Below are positions 28,396 to 37,636 of a DNA stretch of 64,000 nucleotides, piece by piece. A program made the position numbers and the translations under genes. The notes under the pieces were generated by a model. The model saw only the letters and a list, made by a program, of their open reading frames with translations. It had not been told where the DNA came from and did not search any database. The stretch spans positions 186,090 to 250,089 of the forward strand of contig NZ_CXOM01000001.1 in NCBI RefSeq assembly GCF_001269365.1, in the 5' to 3' direction. How positions within the stretch are numbered: position 1 is the first letter of the stretch; every line of letters starts with the position of its first letter. This DNA comes from Limnohabitans sp. Rim11 (GTDB lineage Bacteria > Pseudomonadota > Gammaproteobacteria > Burkholderiales > Burkholderiaceae_C).

Positions 28396-30090
28396 ATGCC
28401 TGTTCATCACGCTGTTTGGCCCAAGAGGCTGCCGCATACTCTTGTGGCGCCGCAAACCTCTCTTTGGCTTAATTTACAAATCAGTGCCATTCGTTATCCA
28501 GACAAGTTGGCATTGGTTTTCATGGGCAAAACATGGACCTATCAGCAACTTTTAAAGTCAGCAGAGCACATTGCCTCGGCACTCCAGAGAATGGGGGTTC
28601 AAAAGGGCGACAGGGTGGTGCTGAACATGCAAAACTGCCCCCAATTGGTTATCACGCATTTTGCTATTTTGCGTTTGGATGCCGTGGTGGTGCCAGTGAA
28701 TCCAATGAACCGCATGGAGGAGCTCAAGCATTACATTCTTGACCCAGACACCAAGGTGGCGGTGACTACAGCCGATTTGGCCAATGAGCTGGCCGCCGCC
28801 AGTAATGCGTTAGAAGCTGGCCAGCGTTTGCAACATCTGTTGGTGACCCAGTTTACGGATGTGTTCGATGCCGAGGCACTAGGGCCAGAAGAAATGCCAG
28901 AGGCATGGCGCAGTTGGTTGTTAACGGAGCACACTTTGCCTAAGTTGGAGGATGGCTCGGTTCACGCTTGGTCGGATGCCATTCAAACAGTGGGAGCCTT
29001 GCCCGAAGTCACAGCGACCCCCAGCGACCTGGCCGTATTGCCTTACACCAGCGGCACCACCGGCTTGCCCAAAGGTTGTATGCATACCCATGGCACGGTT
29101 ATGCACAACGCCATGTCAAGCGGCCTGTGGTCCAACGGTACTGCTGAAAACAGATGCTTGTGTGTGGTACCCATGTTCCACATCACGGGCATGGTCAGTG
29201 TGATGCATGCCACTTTGTTTTTAGGGGCCACCCTGGTGCTCATGCCCAGGTGGGATCGAGATTTGGCCGGGCGCTTAATTTCTAAATGGAAAATTTCGCA
29301 TTGGACCAATATTCCCACCATGGTGATTGATTTATTGGGCAGCCCCAATTTAGACCAATACGATTTAAGCAGTTTGCAAAACATTGGTGGTGGTGGTGCG
29401 GCCATGCCTGAAGCGGTGGCACAGAGGCTGCTCGAAAAATTCAATTTGAAATACATCGAAGGCTATGGCCTGACCGAAACAGCCGCGCCGTCCCACACCA
29501 ATCCGCCGGATGCCTCTAAGCAGCAATGCTTGGGTATTCCATTCATGAGCGTGGATGCCAGGGTGGTCAATCCAGAAACTTTGCAAGAACTGCCACAAGG
29601 TGAGTCTGGCGAAATTGTGATTTCAGGACCGCAAGTTTTTAAGGGTTATTGGAAACGACCCGATGCCACAAACAGTGCCTTCTTTGAGCACGATGGCAAA
29701 TTGTTTTTCCGATCGGGTGACATGGGGCGCATCGATGAAGAGGGCTACTTCTTCATGACAGATCGCTTAAAGCGAATGATCAACGCCAGTGGTTTCAAGG
29801 TATGGCCTGCCGAGGTAGAGGCCTTGATGTTCAAGCATCCGGCCATTCAGGAGGCTTGCATTATTTCCACCAAGGACAACTACCGCGGTGAATCAGTGAA
29901 GGCTGTCGTGGTGTTGCGGGCTTCACACCAAGGCAAAGTGTCTGAGCAAGACATCCTTGACTGGTGCCGCCAAACCATGGCTGTCTACAAAGTGCCACGA
30001 GTGCTAGAGTTTGTGGACGCCTTGCCCAAGAGTGGCAGTGGCAAAGTCATGTGGCGGGCTTTACAGGAAGCTGAAATGGCCAAAGCTTGA
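28396..30090 (+). CDS. Long-chain fatty-acid-CoA ligase (AMP-binding)
   Basis: A 564-residue ANL-superfamily ligase that would make acyl-CoA from a fatty or aromatic acid, ATP and CoA. Motifs: LPYTSGTTGLPKG (216-227), GYGLTETAAPSH, FRSGDMGRIDEEGYFFMTDR with RLKRMINASGFKVWPAEVE following, and the C-terminal catalytic lysine in SGSGKVMW (about Lys550). Closer in style to FadD-like long-chain ligases than the first acyl-CoA synthetase in the window. The 36-base gap to the next gene suggests co-transcription. Confidence 0.88.
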   Translation: MPVHHAVWPKRLPHTLVAPQTSLWLNLQISAIRYPDKLALVFMGKTWTYQQLLKSAEHIASALQRMGVQKGDRVVLNMQNCPQLVITHFAILRLDAVVVPVNPMNRMEELKHYILDPDTKVAVTTADLANELAAASNALEAGQRLQHLLVTQFTDVFDAEALGPEEMPEAWRSWLLTEHTLPKLEDGSVHAWSDAIQTVGALPEVTATPSDLAVLPYTSGTTGLPKGCMHTHGTVMHNAMSSGLWSNGTAENRCLCVVPMFHITGMVSVMHATLFLGATLVLMPRWDRDLAGRLISKWKISHWTNIPTMVIDLLGSPNLDQYDLSSLQNIGGGGAAMPEAVAQRLLEKFNLKYIEGYGLTETAAPSHTNPPDASKQQCLGIPFMSVDARVVNPETLQELPQGESGEIVISGPQVFKGYWKRPDATNSAFFEHDGKLFFRSGDMGRIDEEGYFFMTDRLKRMINASGFKVWPAEVEALMFKHPAIQEACIISTKDNYRGESVKAVVVLRASHQGKVSEQDILDWCRQTMAVYKVPRVLEFVDALPKSGSGKVMWRALQEAEMAKA

Positions 30091-30125
30091 TGCGGGTCTT
30101 TCATTTCTAGTTAAGCTCTTCAATT

Positions 30126-31133
30126 ATGCAATTGCGTTTGTCTGTTCTCGATCAATCTGTGGCCATGGCAGGGCGCGGCCAGGATGAGTCCATTCGCCAG
30201 ACTTTGGCGCTATCGCAGTGGGCTGAAAAATTGGGCTACTCACGCTTTTGGGTCAGTGAGCACCATGCTCACCCCAGCATTGTGGGTACAGCGCCCGAAG
30301 TCTTGATGGCGGCCATTGCGACACAAACTCACAAAATAAGAATTGGCAGTGCAGGGGTGATGTTGCCGCATTACTCGGCGCTCAAAGTGGCGGAGCAATT
30401 CAGAGTTCTGGACGCATTGGCACCAGGCCGCATCGATTTGGGCGTGGGCCGTGCCCCAGGCAGTGATGGCAAAACAGCCCAGTTGCTCAACCCCGATCGC
30501 TACGCCAGTGAAAATTTTCCTCAGCAAGTCATGGAATTGCAGGCCTGGGTTAAGGGGCAGCCTTTGCCTGCGGGCCATCCAGGTCATGGTGTGTTTGCGT
30601 ACCCACAGTCGGCCACGTCGCCCGATGTTTGGATGCTGGGTAGCTCGGACTATGGGGCCCAGTTGGCGGCACACCTTGGCTTGCCTTATGCGTTTGCTTG
30701 GTTCATTACAGATGGCCAAGGTGTCAGTCAGGCGATGCAAATTTACCGAGACACCTTTAGGCCAAGCGCTCGTTTAGAAAAACCGCATGCCACTGTCTGT
30801 ATTTGGGCCTTGGCGGCCGAGACAGATGAGCAAGCATGGCACTTGTTTAAAAGCCGTGCACGGTGGCGAATTGACCGCAACTTGGGCCGAATTGGACCGA
30901 TGTTACCGCCCGAGCAAGCCGACCGCGACTATTCCCAAGCTGAACAGATGGCCCTTGAGTCCATGAAAGCCAACGCTTTCGTGGGCAGTGCAGCCACAGT
31001 GGGCGCCAAGTTGAGGGCACTTGCCCAACAGCTTGCTTTAGACGAAGTGGTCATCATCACTTGGACATACGATCCCAAAGCGCAAGCCCGCTCTTATGAG
31101 TTGCTTGCGCAAGAATTCAATCTACAACCTTAA
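30126..31133 (+). CDS. Luciferase-like (LLM class) flavin-dependent oxidoreductase
   Basis: A 335-residue TIM-barrel flavoenzyme of the bacterial luciferase-like group, MsnO8-type subfamily. Recognisable parts are RLSVLDQSV at the start, FWVSEHHAHPSIVGTAPEVL (about 40-60), RIGSAGVMLPHYSALKVAEQ and ALAPGRIDLGVGRAPG. These enzymes use reduced FMN and oxygen; the substrate is unknown. It lies 20 bases before the MetE-like gene, so the two are probably in one operon. Reduced flavin must come from elsewhere. Confidence 0.88.
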   Translation: MQLRLSVLDQSVAMAGRGQDESIRQTLALSQWAEKLGYSRFWVSEHHAHPSIVGTAPEVLMAAIATQTHKIRIGSAGVMLPHYSALKVAEQFRVLDALAPGRIDLGVGRAPGSDGKTAQLLNPDRYASENFPQQVMELQAWVKGQPLPAGHPGHGVFAYPQSATSPDVWMLGSSDYGAQLAAHLGLPYAFAWFITDGQGVSQAMQIYRDTFRPSARLEKPHATVCIWALAAETDEQAWHLFKSRARWRIDRNLGRIGPMLPPEQADRDYSQAEQMALESMKANAFVGSAATVGAKLRALAQQLALDEVVIITWTYDPKAQARSYELLAQEFNLQP

Positions 31134-31153
31134 ATCATCACTGGAGCACATGC

Positions 31154-32173
31154 ATGTTTGAAACCGCAATTGCCGGCAGTTTGCCTAAACCCGAATGGCT
31201 GGCCGAGACCAACAAACTTTGGCCCAAATGGATGGCAGAAGGCGACAGCCTCAAGCAAGCCAAAGCCGACGCCACGCTGTTGTGGATCAAAGCGCAAGAA
31301 GATGCAGGCTTGGATGTGATTGGCGATGGCGAACAATCTCGTCAGCACTTTGTGCATGGTTTTTTAGAGCAAGTGGAAGGCATCGACTTTGTCAACAAAG
31401 TCACCATGGGCATCCGCAACAATCGCTACGACGCGCAAGTGCCGCAAGTCATTGCACCCTTGCGTTTGAAAGGCCGCGTGCACGCGTTTGAAGCCCAACT
31501 GGCACGTGCCCACACCAAGAAGAAATTGAAGTTCACATTGCCTGGCCCCATGACCATTGTGGACACCGTGGCCGATCGTTTCTATGGCGACAAAGTCAAA
31601 ATGGCCATGGCCTTTGCAGAACTGCTCAACCAAGAAGCCTTGGCACTGCAAGCCGACGGCGTTGACATCGTTCAGTTTGATGAGCCTGCTTTCAATGTGT
31701 ACATGGAAGAAGCTGCCGATTGGGGCGTCAAAGCTTTGGAGCGTGCAGCGCAGGGCCTGACTTGCACGACGGCTGTTCACATTTGCTACGGCTATGGCAT
31801 TCAAGCCAACATCGATTGGAAAAACTCCTTGGGCCACGAATGGCGCCAATACGAAAAGGTGTTTCCAGCCTTGGCTAAGAGTAGCATTCAGCAGGTGAGC
31901 TTGGAGTGTTTCCATTCTCACGTGCCTATGGATTTAATGGCTTTGCTAGAAGGCAAGGACGTCATGGTGGGCGTGATTGATGTGGCCAGCGATGTGGTGG
32001 AGACGCCTGAAGAAGTGGCTGACACCATTGGCCGTGCGCTTCAGTTTGTTCCCAAAGCGCGCATCATTCCTTGCACCAACTGCGGCTTGGCGCCCATGAG
32101 CCGCGAAGTGGCAGAAAAGAAATTACAAGCTTTGGCAGAAGGCGCACGCATTGCACGTGAGCGTTATCGCTAA
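31154..32173 (+). CDS. Short cobalamin-independent methionine synthase (core MetE, MesD-like)
   Basis: A 339-residue protein equal to the C-terminal catalytic barrel of MetE without the N-terminal half. Zinc-ligand candidates are His209 and Cys211 (AVHICYG), Glu251 (SLECFHS) and Cys307/Cys310 (CTNCG). The N-terminus AGSLPKPEWLAE and the stretch GYGIQANIDW fit, from memory, the MesD group of folate-independent methionine synthases, which are reported to work with a partner, MesX. No MesX-like gene is seen nearby. A 5-methyl-THF-dependent role is less likely for this short form. A terminator follows. Confidence 0.82.
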   Translation: MFETAIAGSLPKPEWLAETNKLWPKWMAEGDSLKQAKADATLLWIKAQEDAGLDVIGDGEQSRQHFVHGFLEQVEGIDFVNKVTMGIRNNRYDAQVPQVIAPLRLKGRVHAFEAQLARAHTKKKLKFTLPGPMTIVDTVADRFYGDKVKMAMAFAELLNQEALALQADGVDIVQFDEPAFNVYMEEAADWGVKALERAAQGLTCTTAVHICYGYGIQANIDWKNSLGHEWRQYEKVFPALAKSSIQQVSLECFHSHVPMDLMALLEGKDVMVGVIDVASDVVETPEEVADTIGRALQFVPKARIIPCTNCGLAPMSREVAEKKLQALAEGARIARERYR

Positions 32174-32192
32174 GCTTTACTTTTCTGAAGTC

Positions 32193-32225
32193 AAAAAAAA
32201 GGCCATCATTCGATGGCCTTTTTGC
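32193..32225. terminator. Bidirectional rho-independent terminator
   Basis: Stem AAGGCCATC / GATGGCCTT with loop ATTC, preceded by eight A and followed by T-run. It lies between the convergent MetE-like gene and thiolase gene. Confidence 0.92.
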
Positions 32226-32243
32226 TGTTTGAATGCCTGTGAT

Positions 32244-33428
32244 TTACATGCGTTCAAAAATGGCAGCAATGCCTTGACCGCCACCAATGCACATGGTGAC
32301 CAAAGCATAACGACCGTTGATGCGCTGCAGCTCGTGCAATGCTTTCACGGTGATCAATGCGCCTGTTGCGCCAATAGGGTGGCCCAAAGAAATGCCCGAG
32401 CCATTGGGGTTGACCTTGGCGGGGTCTAAACCCAAGTCACGTGTGACAGCGCAAGCCTGAGCCGCAAAGGCTTCGTTGGCTTCAATCACGTCCAAATCGT
32501 TCACGGTCAGACCAGCTTTTTTCAAGGCTAACTGGGAGGCAGGGACAGGGCCAATGCCCATGTATTTGGGATCTACTCCCGCGTGCGCATAAGCGACCAG
32601 GCGGGCCAATGGTTTGGCGCCACGGGCTTTGGCAGCGCCAGCTTCCATCAACACCACGGCCGCTGCAGCATCGTTGATGCCAGATGCATTGCCTGCAGTG
32701 ACAGTGCCGTTTTCTTTGACAAAGACAGGCTTGAGTTTGGCCAATTCTTCCATGGTGCAATCAGGGCGGAAGTGCTCGTCTGTGTCATAAGCCACTTCAC
32801 CTTTGCGCGTTTTGAGCATGACCGGCATGATCTGGTCTTTGAAGTAGCCCGCTTGCGTGGCGCGCTCTGCGCGGTTGTGACTCTCTACTGCCAACTTGTC
32901 TTGGTCTTCGCGGGTGATGCCCCACTTGGCAGCGATATTTTCGGCAGTGACGCCCATGTGAATGGTGTGGAAGGGATCGTGCAAGGCGCCCACCATCATG
33001 TCAACCATCTTGGTATCGCCCATGCGAGCGCCAAAACGATTGGTGTTGATTGCGTAAGGTGCGCGACTCATGTTTTCAGCGCCACCGCCAATGGCCACAT
33101 CGGCATCGCCCAACAAGATGGACTGGCTGGCTGAGATGATGGCTTGCAAGCCAGAGCCACACAGGCGGTTGACGTTGAATGCCGGTGTTCCCTCTGCACA
33201 GCCACCATGGATAGCCGCCACACGCGACAAGTACATGTCTTTGGGTTCTGTGTTGACCACATGGCCAAACACTACATGACCCACATCTTTGCCATCGGTG
33301 TTGGCACGCTTGAGGGCTTCGCGCACAACTTGTGCCGCTAACTCGGTGGGGGCGACGTCTTTCAGACTGCCGCCAAAAGTTCCAATGGCGGTTCGAACAC
33401 CGCTGACAACAACAACTTCACGACTCAT
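32244..33428 (-). CDS. Acetyl-CoA acetyltransferase / 3-ketoacyl-CoA thiolase
   Basis: A 394-residue thiolase. The nucleophilic Cys90 is in NRLCGSGLQA, the catalytic His is in GHPIGATGA (about 345-353), and the second Cys is in CIGGGQG near 380. Length and sequence suit biosynthetic-type PhaA/AtoB or BktB thiolases used in polyhydroxyalkanoate or beta-oxidation routes; no phaB or phaC is in the window. The ATG at 33428 has a strong AAGGAGA site; an upstream in-frame start at 33443 is unlikely. Confidence 0.92.
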   Translation of the reverse strand: MSREVVVVSGVRTAIGTFGGSLKDVAPTELAAQVVREALKRANTDGKDVGHVVFGHVVNTEPKDMYLSRVAAIHGGCAEGTPAFNVNRLCGSGLQAIISASQSILLGDADVAIGGGAENMSRAPYAINTNRFGARMGDTKMVDMMVGALHDPFHTIHMGVTAENIAAKWGITREDQDKLAVESHNRAERATQAGYFKDQIMPVMLKTRKGEVAYDTDEHFRPDCTMEELAKLKPVFVKENGTVTAGNASGINDAAAAVVLMEAGAAKARGAKPLARLVAYAHAGVDPKYMGIGPVPASQLALKKAGLTVNDLDVIEANEAFAAQACAVTRDLGLDPAKVNPNGSGISLGHPIGATGALITVKALHELQRINGRYALVTMCIGGGQGIAAIFERM

Positions 33429-33503
33429 TTCTGTCTCCTTCAATTTAAATCAATTCAGCCTTGGAGTCTGCTTAAAAAAGACTACAGGGGGCTGACAAAT
33501 GGG

Positions 33504-34265
33504 TTACTGGGCGTCTCGAACATCACTGACGGGGTTGCTACCAAAGTCAGGTCTAGCCAGGTAGTCAAGGATTCGTTTGGCTGCATCGGCGGGCGACGTC
33601 AACATGCCGGTGGCTTTCAACTGCTGAAAGCCATTTTGATCGGGAAATTTGTCGGCGGGTGCGCCGCGCAGTTGAATCTGCATGTCGGTGTCAATGACGC
33701 CGGGTGCCAGCGAGGTCACTTTGGCACCATTGGGCTTGAGCGCTTCGTCCAAGGCCAAGCAACGTGTGAAATGGTCCATGCCTGCTTTGGCAGCGCAGTA
33801 GCCTGCCTGAGAGGCCATGGCGCGGCGTCCTAGACCTGAAGAGATGTTGGCAACTTTGCGTGGCATTGACCAGTTTTCCGTGGCACCTAAAAAGGCGGCA
33901 CACAGCTGCATAGGTGCTTCTAAGCCCACTCTCAGGGCCATGGCCAAGTTGTGCGGATCGGCCTGGCTCAAAGGGGCAATGGTGGGAATCACACCGGCAT
34001 TGTTAATGAGCGTAGCGCTTTGAAATTGTGTTGAATCTTGGGAAGAAAGCCATTTCTTGAGTGCCTCACTGGCGCTGGCGCCATCTGCTAAATCGTGTGA
34101 CCACTGTTCAAGATGAGCGCCTACTTTTTGCGCTTGCTCGGTGAGGGCGGCTTGGGTGTTGCGCGAAATACAAATGAGCGTATGGTCTTTTTGCAAAAGT
34201 TGCTCTGCGATGGCCAAGCCCATGCCGCGAGAGCCGCCTGTCAGGATGTAGAGATGTTGTGACAT
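33504..34265 (-). CDS. SDR-family oxidoreductase
   Basis: A 253-residue short-chain dehydrogenase. The cofactor motif is TGGSRGMG (about 9-16), the NNAG motif is INNAGV (about 90-95), a Ser in NISSGLG and YCAAK (about 155-159) supply the catalytic set. It resembles sepiapterin-reductase/benzil-reductase-like SDRs in its N-terminus and C-terminal loop, but the substrate cannot be set. Same strand as the thiolase, with 75 bases between. Confidence 0.85.
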   Translation of the reverse strand: MSQHLYILTGGSRGMGLAIAEQLLQKDHTLICISRNTQAALTEQAQKVGAHLEQWSHDLADGASASEALKKWLSSQDSTQFQSATLINNAGVIPTIAPLSQADPHNLAMALRVGLEAPMQLCAAFLGATENWSMPRKVANISSGLGRRAMASQAGYCAAKAGMDHFTRCLALDEALKPNGAKVTSLAPGVIDTDMQIQLRGAPADKFPDQNGFQQLKATGMLTSPADAAKRILDYLARPDFGSNPVSDVRDAQ

Positions 34266-34306
34266 GCTAGATGAATAGAGTGAGTTAATTGAGTTGATAA
34301 ATTGAA

Positions 34307-34957
34307 CTAAAAAGGAACGGTGCTTTCAAACGCCATCCATTCTGCCGTAACGGGATGCTTCAATTGCAAAACTCGCGCGTGCAACAGCAAGCGGGGTGAT
34401 TGAGCTTGGATGTCGGGGGAGGCATACAAGGCATCGCCCAAAATAGGGTGGCCGATGGCCATCATGTGCAGTCGCAATTGGTGTGTGCGGCCAGTGATGG
34501 GTTGAAGTTCAACGCGCGTGGCATTTGTTAAATTTGAGTGTTTGACGCGCCATTGCGTGTGGCTGGGTTTTCCGTGTTCCCAATCTACTTTGCTTTTGGG
34601 CCTGTTGGGCCAATCAATTAAGAGTGGCATGTGAATGTCAGACCAAGCGTCTGCATCACCTGTTTCGGTGGCGCTGAGTTCACCCGCCACAATGGCTTCA
34701 TAGATTTTGTGAACTTCTCTTTGTGCAAACGCTAGGCTCAGGCTGCGTTGCATCTCGGGGCCTTTGGCAATCACCATCAAGCCCGATGTCGACATATCGA
34801 GGCGGTGCACTGTAAGTGCCTCAGGCCATTGCGCCTGTGCTCTGGCGATGAGGCAGTCTTGTTTGTCTTCTCCGCGCCCTGGCACGCTTAACAAACCCGA
34901 CGGTTTGTTCAAAACCAACAAATGATCGTCTACAAAGACCACCTCCAGTGCAGACAT
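34307..34957 (-). CDS. rluA: RluA-family pseudouridine synthase
   Basis: A 216-residue enzyme converting uridine to pseudouridine in RNA. The catalytic motif HRLDMSTSGLMV (about 52-63, Asp in HRLD) and the region RTHQLRLHMMAIGHPILGD (about 160-178) are intact. Small size and lack of an S4 domain match RluA, which modifies 23S rRNA 746 and some tRNAs, rather than RluC or RluD. ATG at 34957 gives the family start; it is one base from the end of the tri-haem cytochrome gene (stop at 34960), on the same strand. Confidence 0.87.
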   Translation of the reverse strand: MSALEVVFVDDHLLVLNKPSGLLSVPGRGEDKQDCLIARAQAQWPEALTVHRLDMSTSGLMVIAKGPEMQRSLSLAFAQREVHKIYEAIVAGELSATETGDADAWSDIHMPLLIDWPNRPKSKVDWEHGKPSHTQWRVKHSNLTNATRVELQPITGRTHQLRLHMMAIGHPILGDALYASPDIQAQSPRLLLHARVLQLKHPVTAEWMAFESTVPF

Positions 34958-34959
34958 GT

Positions 34960-36297
34960 TCAAGGTCCTTGAAGTGATCTGATGCGATTGACTTGCAATG
35001 GCGTGACTTCGGGCGCTTGGTTGCCCCACTGGGTTCTAAGGTGGGTGAGCACGGCTGCAATTTCACGATCTTCAAGGGTCAGGATATACGGAGGCATGCC
35101 AAAAGGTCTTGGGTTCAGAGACGTGGATACAGGGTAGCCGCCATACAAAACGCTTTGAACTAAGTTGGTGGGGTCACTCAAAAGCACTGCCCGATTGTTG
35201 GCCAGCGCAGGGTATGCGCCTGGCACACCTTGACCTTGGCTTTGGTGGCATTGAACGCAGTGGTCATCGTAAATTTTGGCGCCCAGACTCAAGACTTTGG
35301 CTGAAGGGCTTGAGCCTGTCTGGATGCGTTTGCCTGTTGGCGCGGCGGAAGGGCCTCGCGGTTCTTGTTGGGCCAAGTCCTTGAGGTATGTGGCTACAGC
35401 CAACAGATCTTCATTGCGCCAATGTTGTGTGCTGTGTTGAACCACTTCTGCCATGGGCCCACTGGCGGTAGCTTGGTCATTCGAGCCAGATTGAAGCAGT
35501 CGAGCGATCTCTTGCGTGCTTTGATTGGCCAAGCCTGTTTCTTTCAAGCTTGTGAGCGACGGCGCATACCAATTGATCACCGGCATGAGGCCACCAGAAA
35601 AGTCTTTCACCGATTCAATGGCGCCCCATTCATTTCGCTCGCTATGGCAAGCGGCGCAGTGGCCTAGGCCTTGTGCAATGTAGGCGCCGCGGTTCCATTC
35701 TTGGCTTTGCTGAGGATTGGGCTGATACACGCCAGGCGTGAAAAACAGACTTCGCCAAACCGCAATCGCCACGGGCGTACCGTAAGGCCAATCTAAAGTT
35801 TCAGAAGGTTTTGCGATTGATTTTGGATTGGCCGCAGGTGCCCATGTTTTGAGTGCTGCAAACATGGCATCACAGTCTTCGCGTGTGATGAGTGTGGTGT
35901 GCTGATACGGAAAGACTGGCGTCAACAAGCGGCCATCTTTGGATTTGCCGTGTTGCAATGCGCGCCAAAAATCCTGAGTATTCCATGCGCCCAAACCATG
36001 CTTGGCATCGGGTGTGATGTTGCTGCTATAGACCTTGCCAAAGGGCGTTTCAAAAGCGCGACCTCCAGCGCCTGCAGCTTGCCCGCGTTCGGTATGACAA
36101 GCCATGCAATTGCCAAGCCTCAGCAGTTGATGGCCTTTGTCGATCAAGATTTTTTCAGACAAGCTTTCAATGCGGGCGGGCGGTTGTGTTTCGAAAAGGT
36201 CGCGATGGTTGTCAAGCCAAATGGTGCCGCCAAGCAGCCCTAGTACGGTGAGCCAGGGGAGGGCAAAGTAACGCCAAAAATGAATTGGAAACATCAT
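34960..36297 (-). CDS. Membrane-anchored c-type cytochrome with three haem sites
   Basis: A 445-residue protein. An N-terminal hydrophobic segment (about 8-25, YFALPWLTVLGLLGGTIW) exports or anchors it. Three CXXCH haem-c sites are seen: CMACH, CAACH and CVQCH. The layout matches the tri-haem cytochrome subunits of periplasmic alcohol, aldehyde or sugar-acid dehydrogenases, but no dehydrogenase gene adjoins. Its start overlaps the stop of the upstream cytochrome c4-like gene (ATGATG), so the two are translationally coupled and probably pass electrons to each other. Confidence 0.9.
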   Translation of the reverse strand: MMFPIHFWRYFALPWLTVLGLLGGTIWLDNHRDLFETQPPARIESLSEKILIDKGHQLLRLGNCMACHTERGQAAGAGGRAFETPFGKVYSSNITPDAKHGLGAWNTQDFWRALQHGKSKDGRLLTPVFPYQHTTLITREDCDAMFAALKTWAPAANPKSIAKPSETLDWPYGTPVAIAVWRSLFFTPGVYQPNPQQSQEWNRGAYIAQGLGHCAACHSERNEWGAIESVKDFSGGLMPVINWYAPSLTSLKETGLANQSTQEIARLLQSGSNDQATASGPMAEVVQHSTQHWRNEDLLAVATYLKDLAQQEPRGPSAAPTGKRIQTGSSPSAKVLSLGAKIYDDHCVQCHQSQGQGVPGAYPALANNRAVLLSDPTNLVQSVLYGGYPVSTSLNPRPFGMPPYILTLEDREIAAVLTHLRTQWGNQAPEVTPLQVNRIRSLQGP

Positions 36298-37061
36298 GGC
36301 TGTGCCTTGGACAATTCGGGTGCACTGCCGCAACGCCATGGGGCTTTCAATGGCTCTGCAATTTGCTTGGCAGGCAAGGCTGCAAGCGGAACGTTTTGGG
36401 TTGACAACCAAGTGGCGACAGCCACCAAATCTTCAGAGGAGAGTCGTTGAACGATGTCGCTCATGCAGTCGGGTGCAGCGGCTTTTCTTTGGTGGGTTTG
36501 CCAAGCGCCTAGCTGTGCATTCAAGTAGTCGAGCGGCAAGCCCAAAAGTCCGGGCACATTGGGCTGAATGCCTGTGAGTTGTGCGCCGTGGCAAGTGCTA
36601 CAGGCTGGCACATTTCGCGTGCTGTCCCCCTCAAGGGCCAATTTTTTGCCTTCAAGCAAAAGTCGATTAGAAACACGTTCGGGAGGCCTGGCGGCAGGTG
36701 GGTAAGGTAATTTGAGATTGGCAAAATAGTTCGCCATTTCCTGAAGGTAGGCGTCAGACAAGGGGTCGACCAAGCGCGTCATGAGGTTGTAATGACGTCG
36801 CCCTTCTTGAAAATTTTTGAGCTGGTTGTACAAGTAACCTGCAGGCTTGCCGGCCAGTCTTGGGTAATACCCATCTGGTCCTGCTTTGCCTTGTTCACCA
36901 TGGCAGGCGGTGCAGGCGCGGGTTCGTTCGGCCATGTCGTCTTTGAACACTTGAACTTGGGCTTGCAAAGGCGAAAGTTGACACATCGCCCACAAGCTCA
37001 ATACCTTCAAAGTCTTCACAAACATGGCGGAAAGCTTTAGTTTCATTGAATGCCTGTGCAT
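36294..37061 (-). CDS. Cytochrome c4-like dihaem protein
   Basis: A 255-residue exported protein with a hydrophobic leader (about 16-35, LSLWAMCQLSPLQA) and two CXXCH sites (CTACHGEQG and CSTCHGAQ) in two repeated domains with PRLAGKPAGYLYNQL and PNVPGLLGLPLDYLNAQL, as in cytochrome c4. It would shuttle electrons in the periplasm. The ATG at 37061 overlaps the stop of the SRPBCC gene (TGATG); an internal ATG at 37046 is a possible start. Coupled to the tri-haem gene downstream. Confidence 0.88.
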   Translation of the reverse strand: MHRHSMKLKLSAMFVKTLKVLSLWAMCQLSPLQAQVQVFKDDMAERTRACTACHGEQGKAGPDGYYPRLAGKPAGYLYNQLKNFQEGRRHYNLMTRLVDPLSDAYLQEMANYFANLKLPYPPAARPPERVSNRLLLEGKKLALEGDSTRNVPACSTCHGAQLTGIQPNVPGLLGLPLDYLNAQLGAWQTHQRKAAAPDCMSDIVQRLSSEDLVAVATWLSTQNVPLAALPAKQIAEPLKAPWRCGSAPELSKAQP

Positions 37062-37552
37062 CAAGCCATGGGTGTCGATTTAACGTAAGCCACCAATTGA
37101 TCCAGAACGACGCCCCATCCTTGGCTGAAACCCATTTGTTCGTGAGAGTCAGCATCTTTTGCGTCTTTGTGAATGGCGGTGGCTCTATAAATGGCCCCCC
37201 CAATACCGTTGGGTTCAAACTCAAGCATGGCCGTGAAGACCCAAGGAAATGCAGACGCTTCAAGCGGTCTAAAGCCAGGACCCAGTGCAGAGGTCCAAAC
37301 AATTTTTCGATTGGGAACGATTTCAAGAAAACAGCCGGGTTCAGCGGGCAATTTGTTGCCTTCAGGGTCGATCATTTGGGTGAAAAACGTCCCGCCGGGG
37401 CGCAAATCAATCTCACATTCAATGGTTTGATAAGGTTTGGGACAAAACCAGGGCATCAGGTGCTGAGGCGTGGTCCAAGCCTTGAACAGAAGTTCAGGGG
37501 GGACGTCAACGATTCGTTCTAAAACCAAATTTGATGTATTTTGCTGGCTCAT
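37061..37552 (-). CDS. SRPBCC (AHSA1-like) family protein
   Basis: A 163-residue START-like ligand-binding fold of the AHSA1/activator-of-Hsp90 group. Visible features are LERIVDVPPELLFKAWT at the N-terminus and the PWFCPKPY and DLRPGGTFFTQM blocks of this subfamily. Ligand unknown. Translationally coupled to the cytochrome c4-like gene, though such proteins have no obvious redox role. Confidence 0.86.
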   Translation of the reverse strand: MSQQNTSNLVLERIVDVPPELLFKAWTTPQHLMPWFCPKPYQTIECEIDLRPGGTFFTQMIDPEGNKLPAEPGCFLEIVPNRKIVWTSALGPGFRPLEASAFPWVFTAMLEFEPNGIGGAIYRATAIHKDAKDADSHEQMGFSQGWGVVLDQLVAYVKSTPMA

Positions 37553-37636
37553 CCTAAGGCTCCTTCGACCTCTAAATTCCCTTGTCCGCCACTTCAGGCG
37601 ACAATCTAGGGTTTTGAGACTCTAACATTGACCGAT

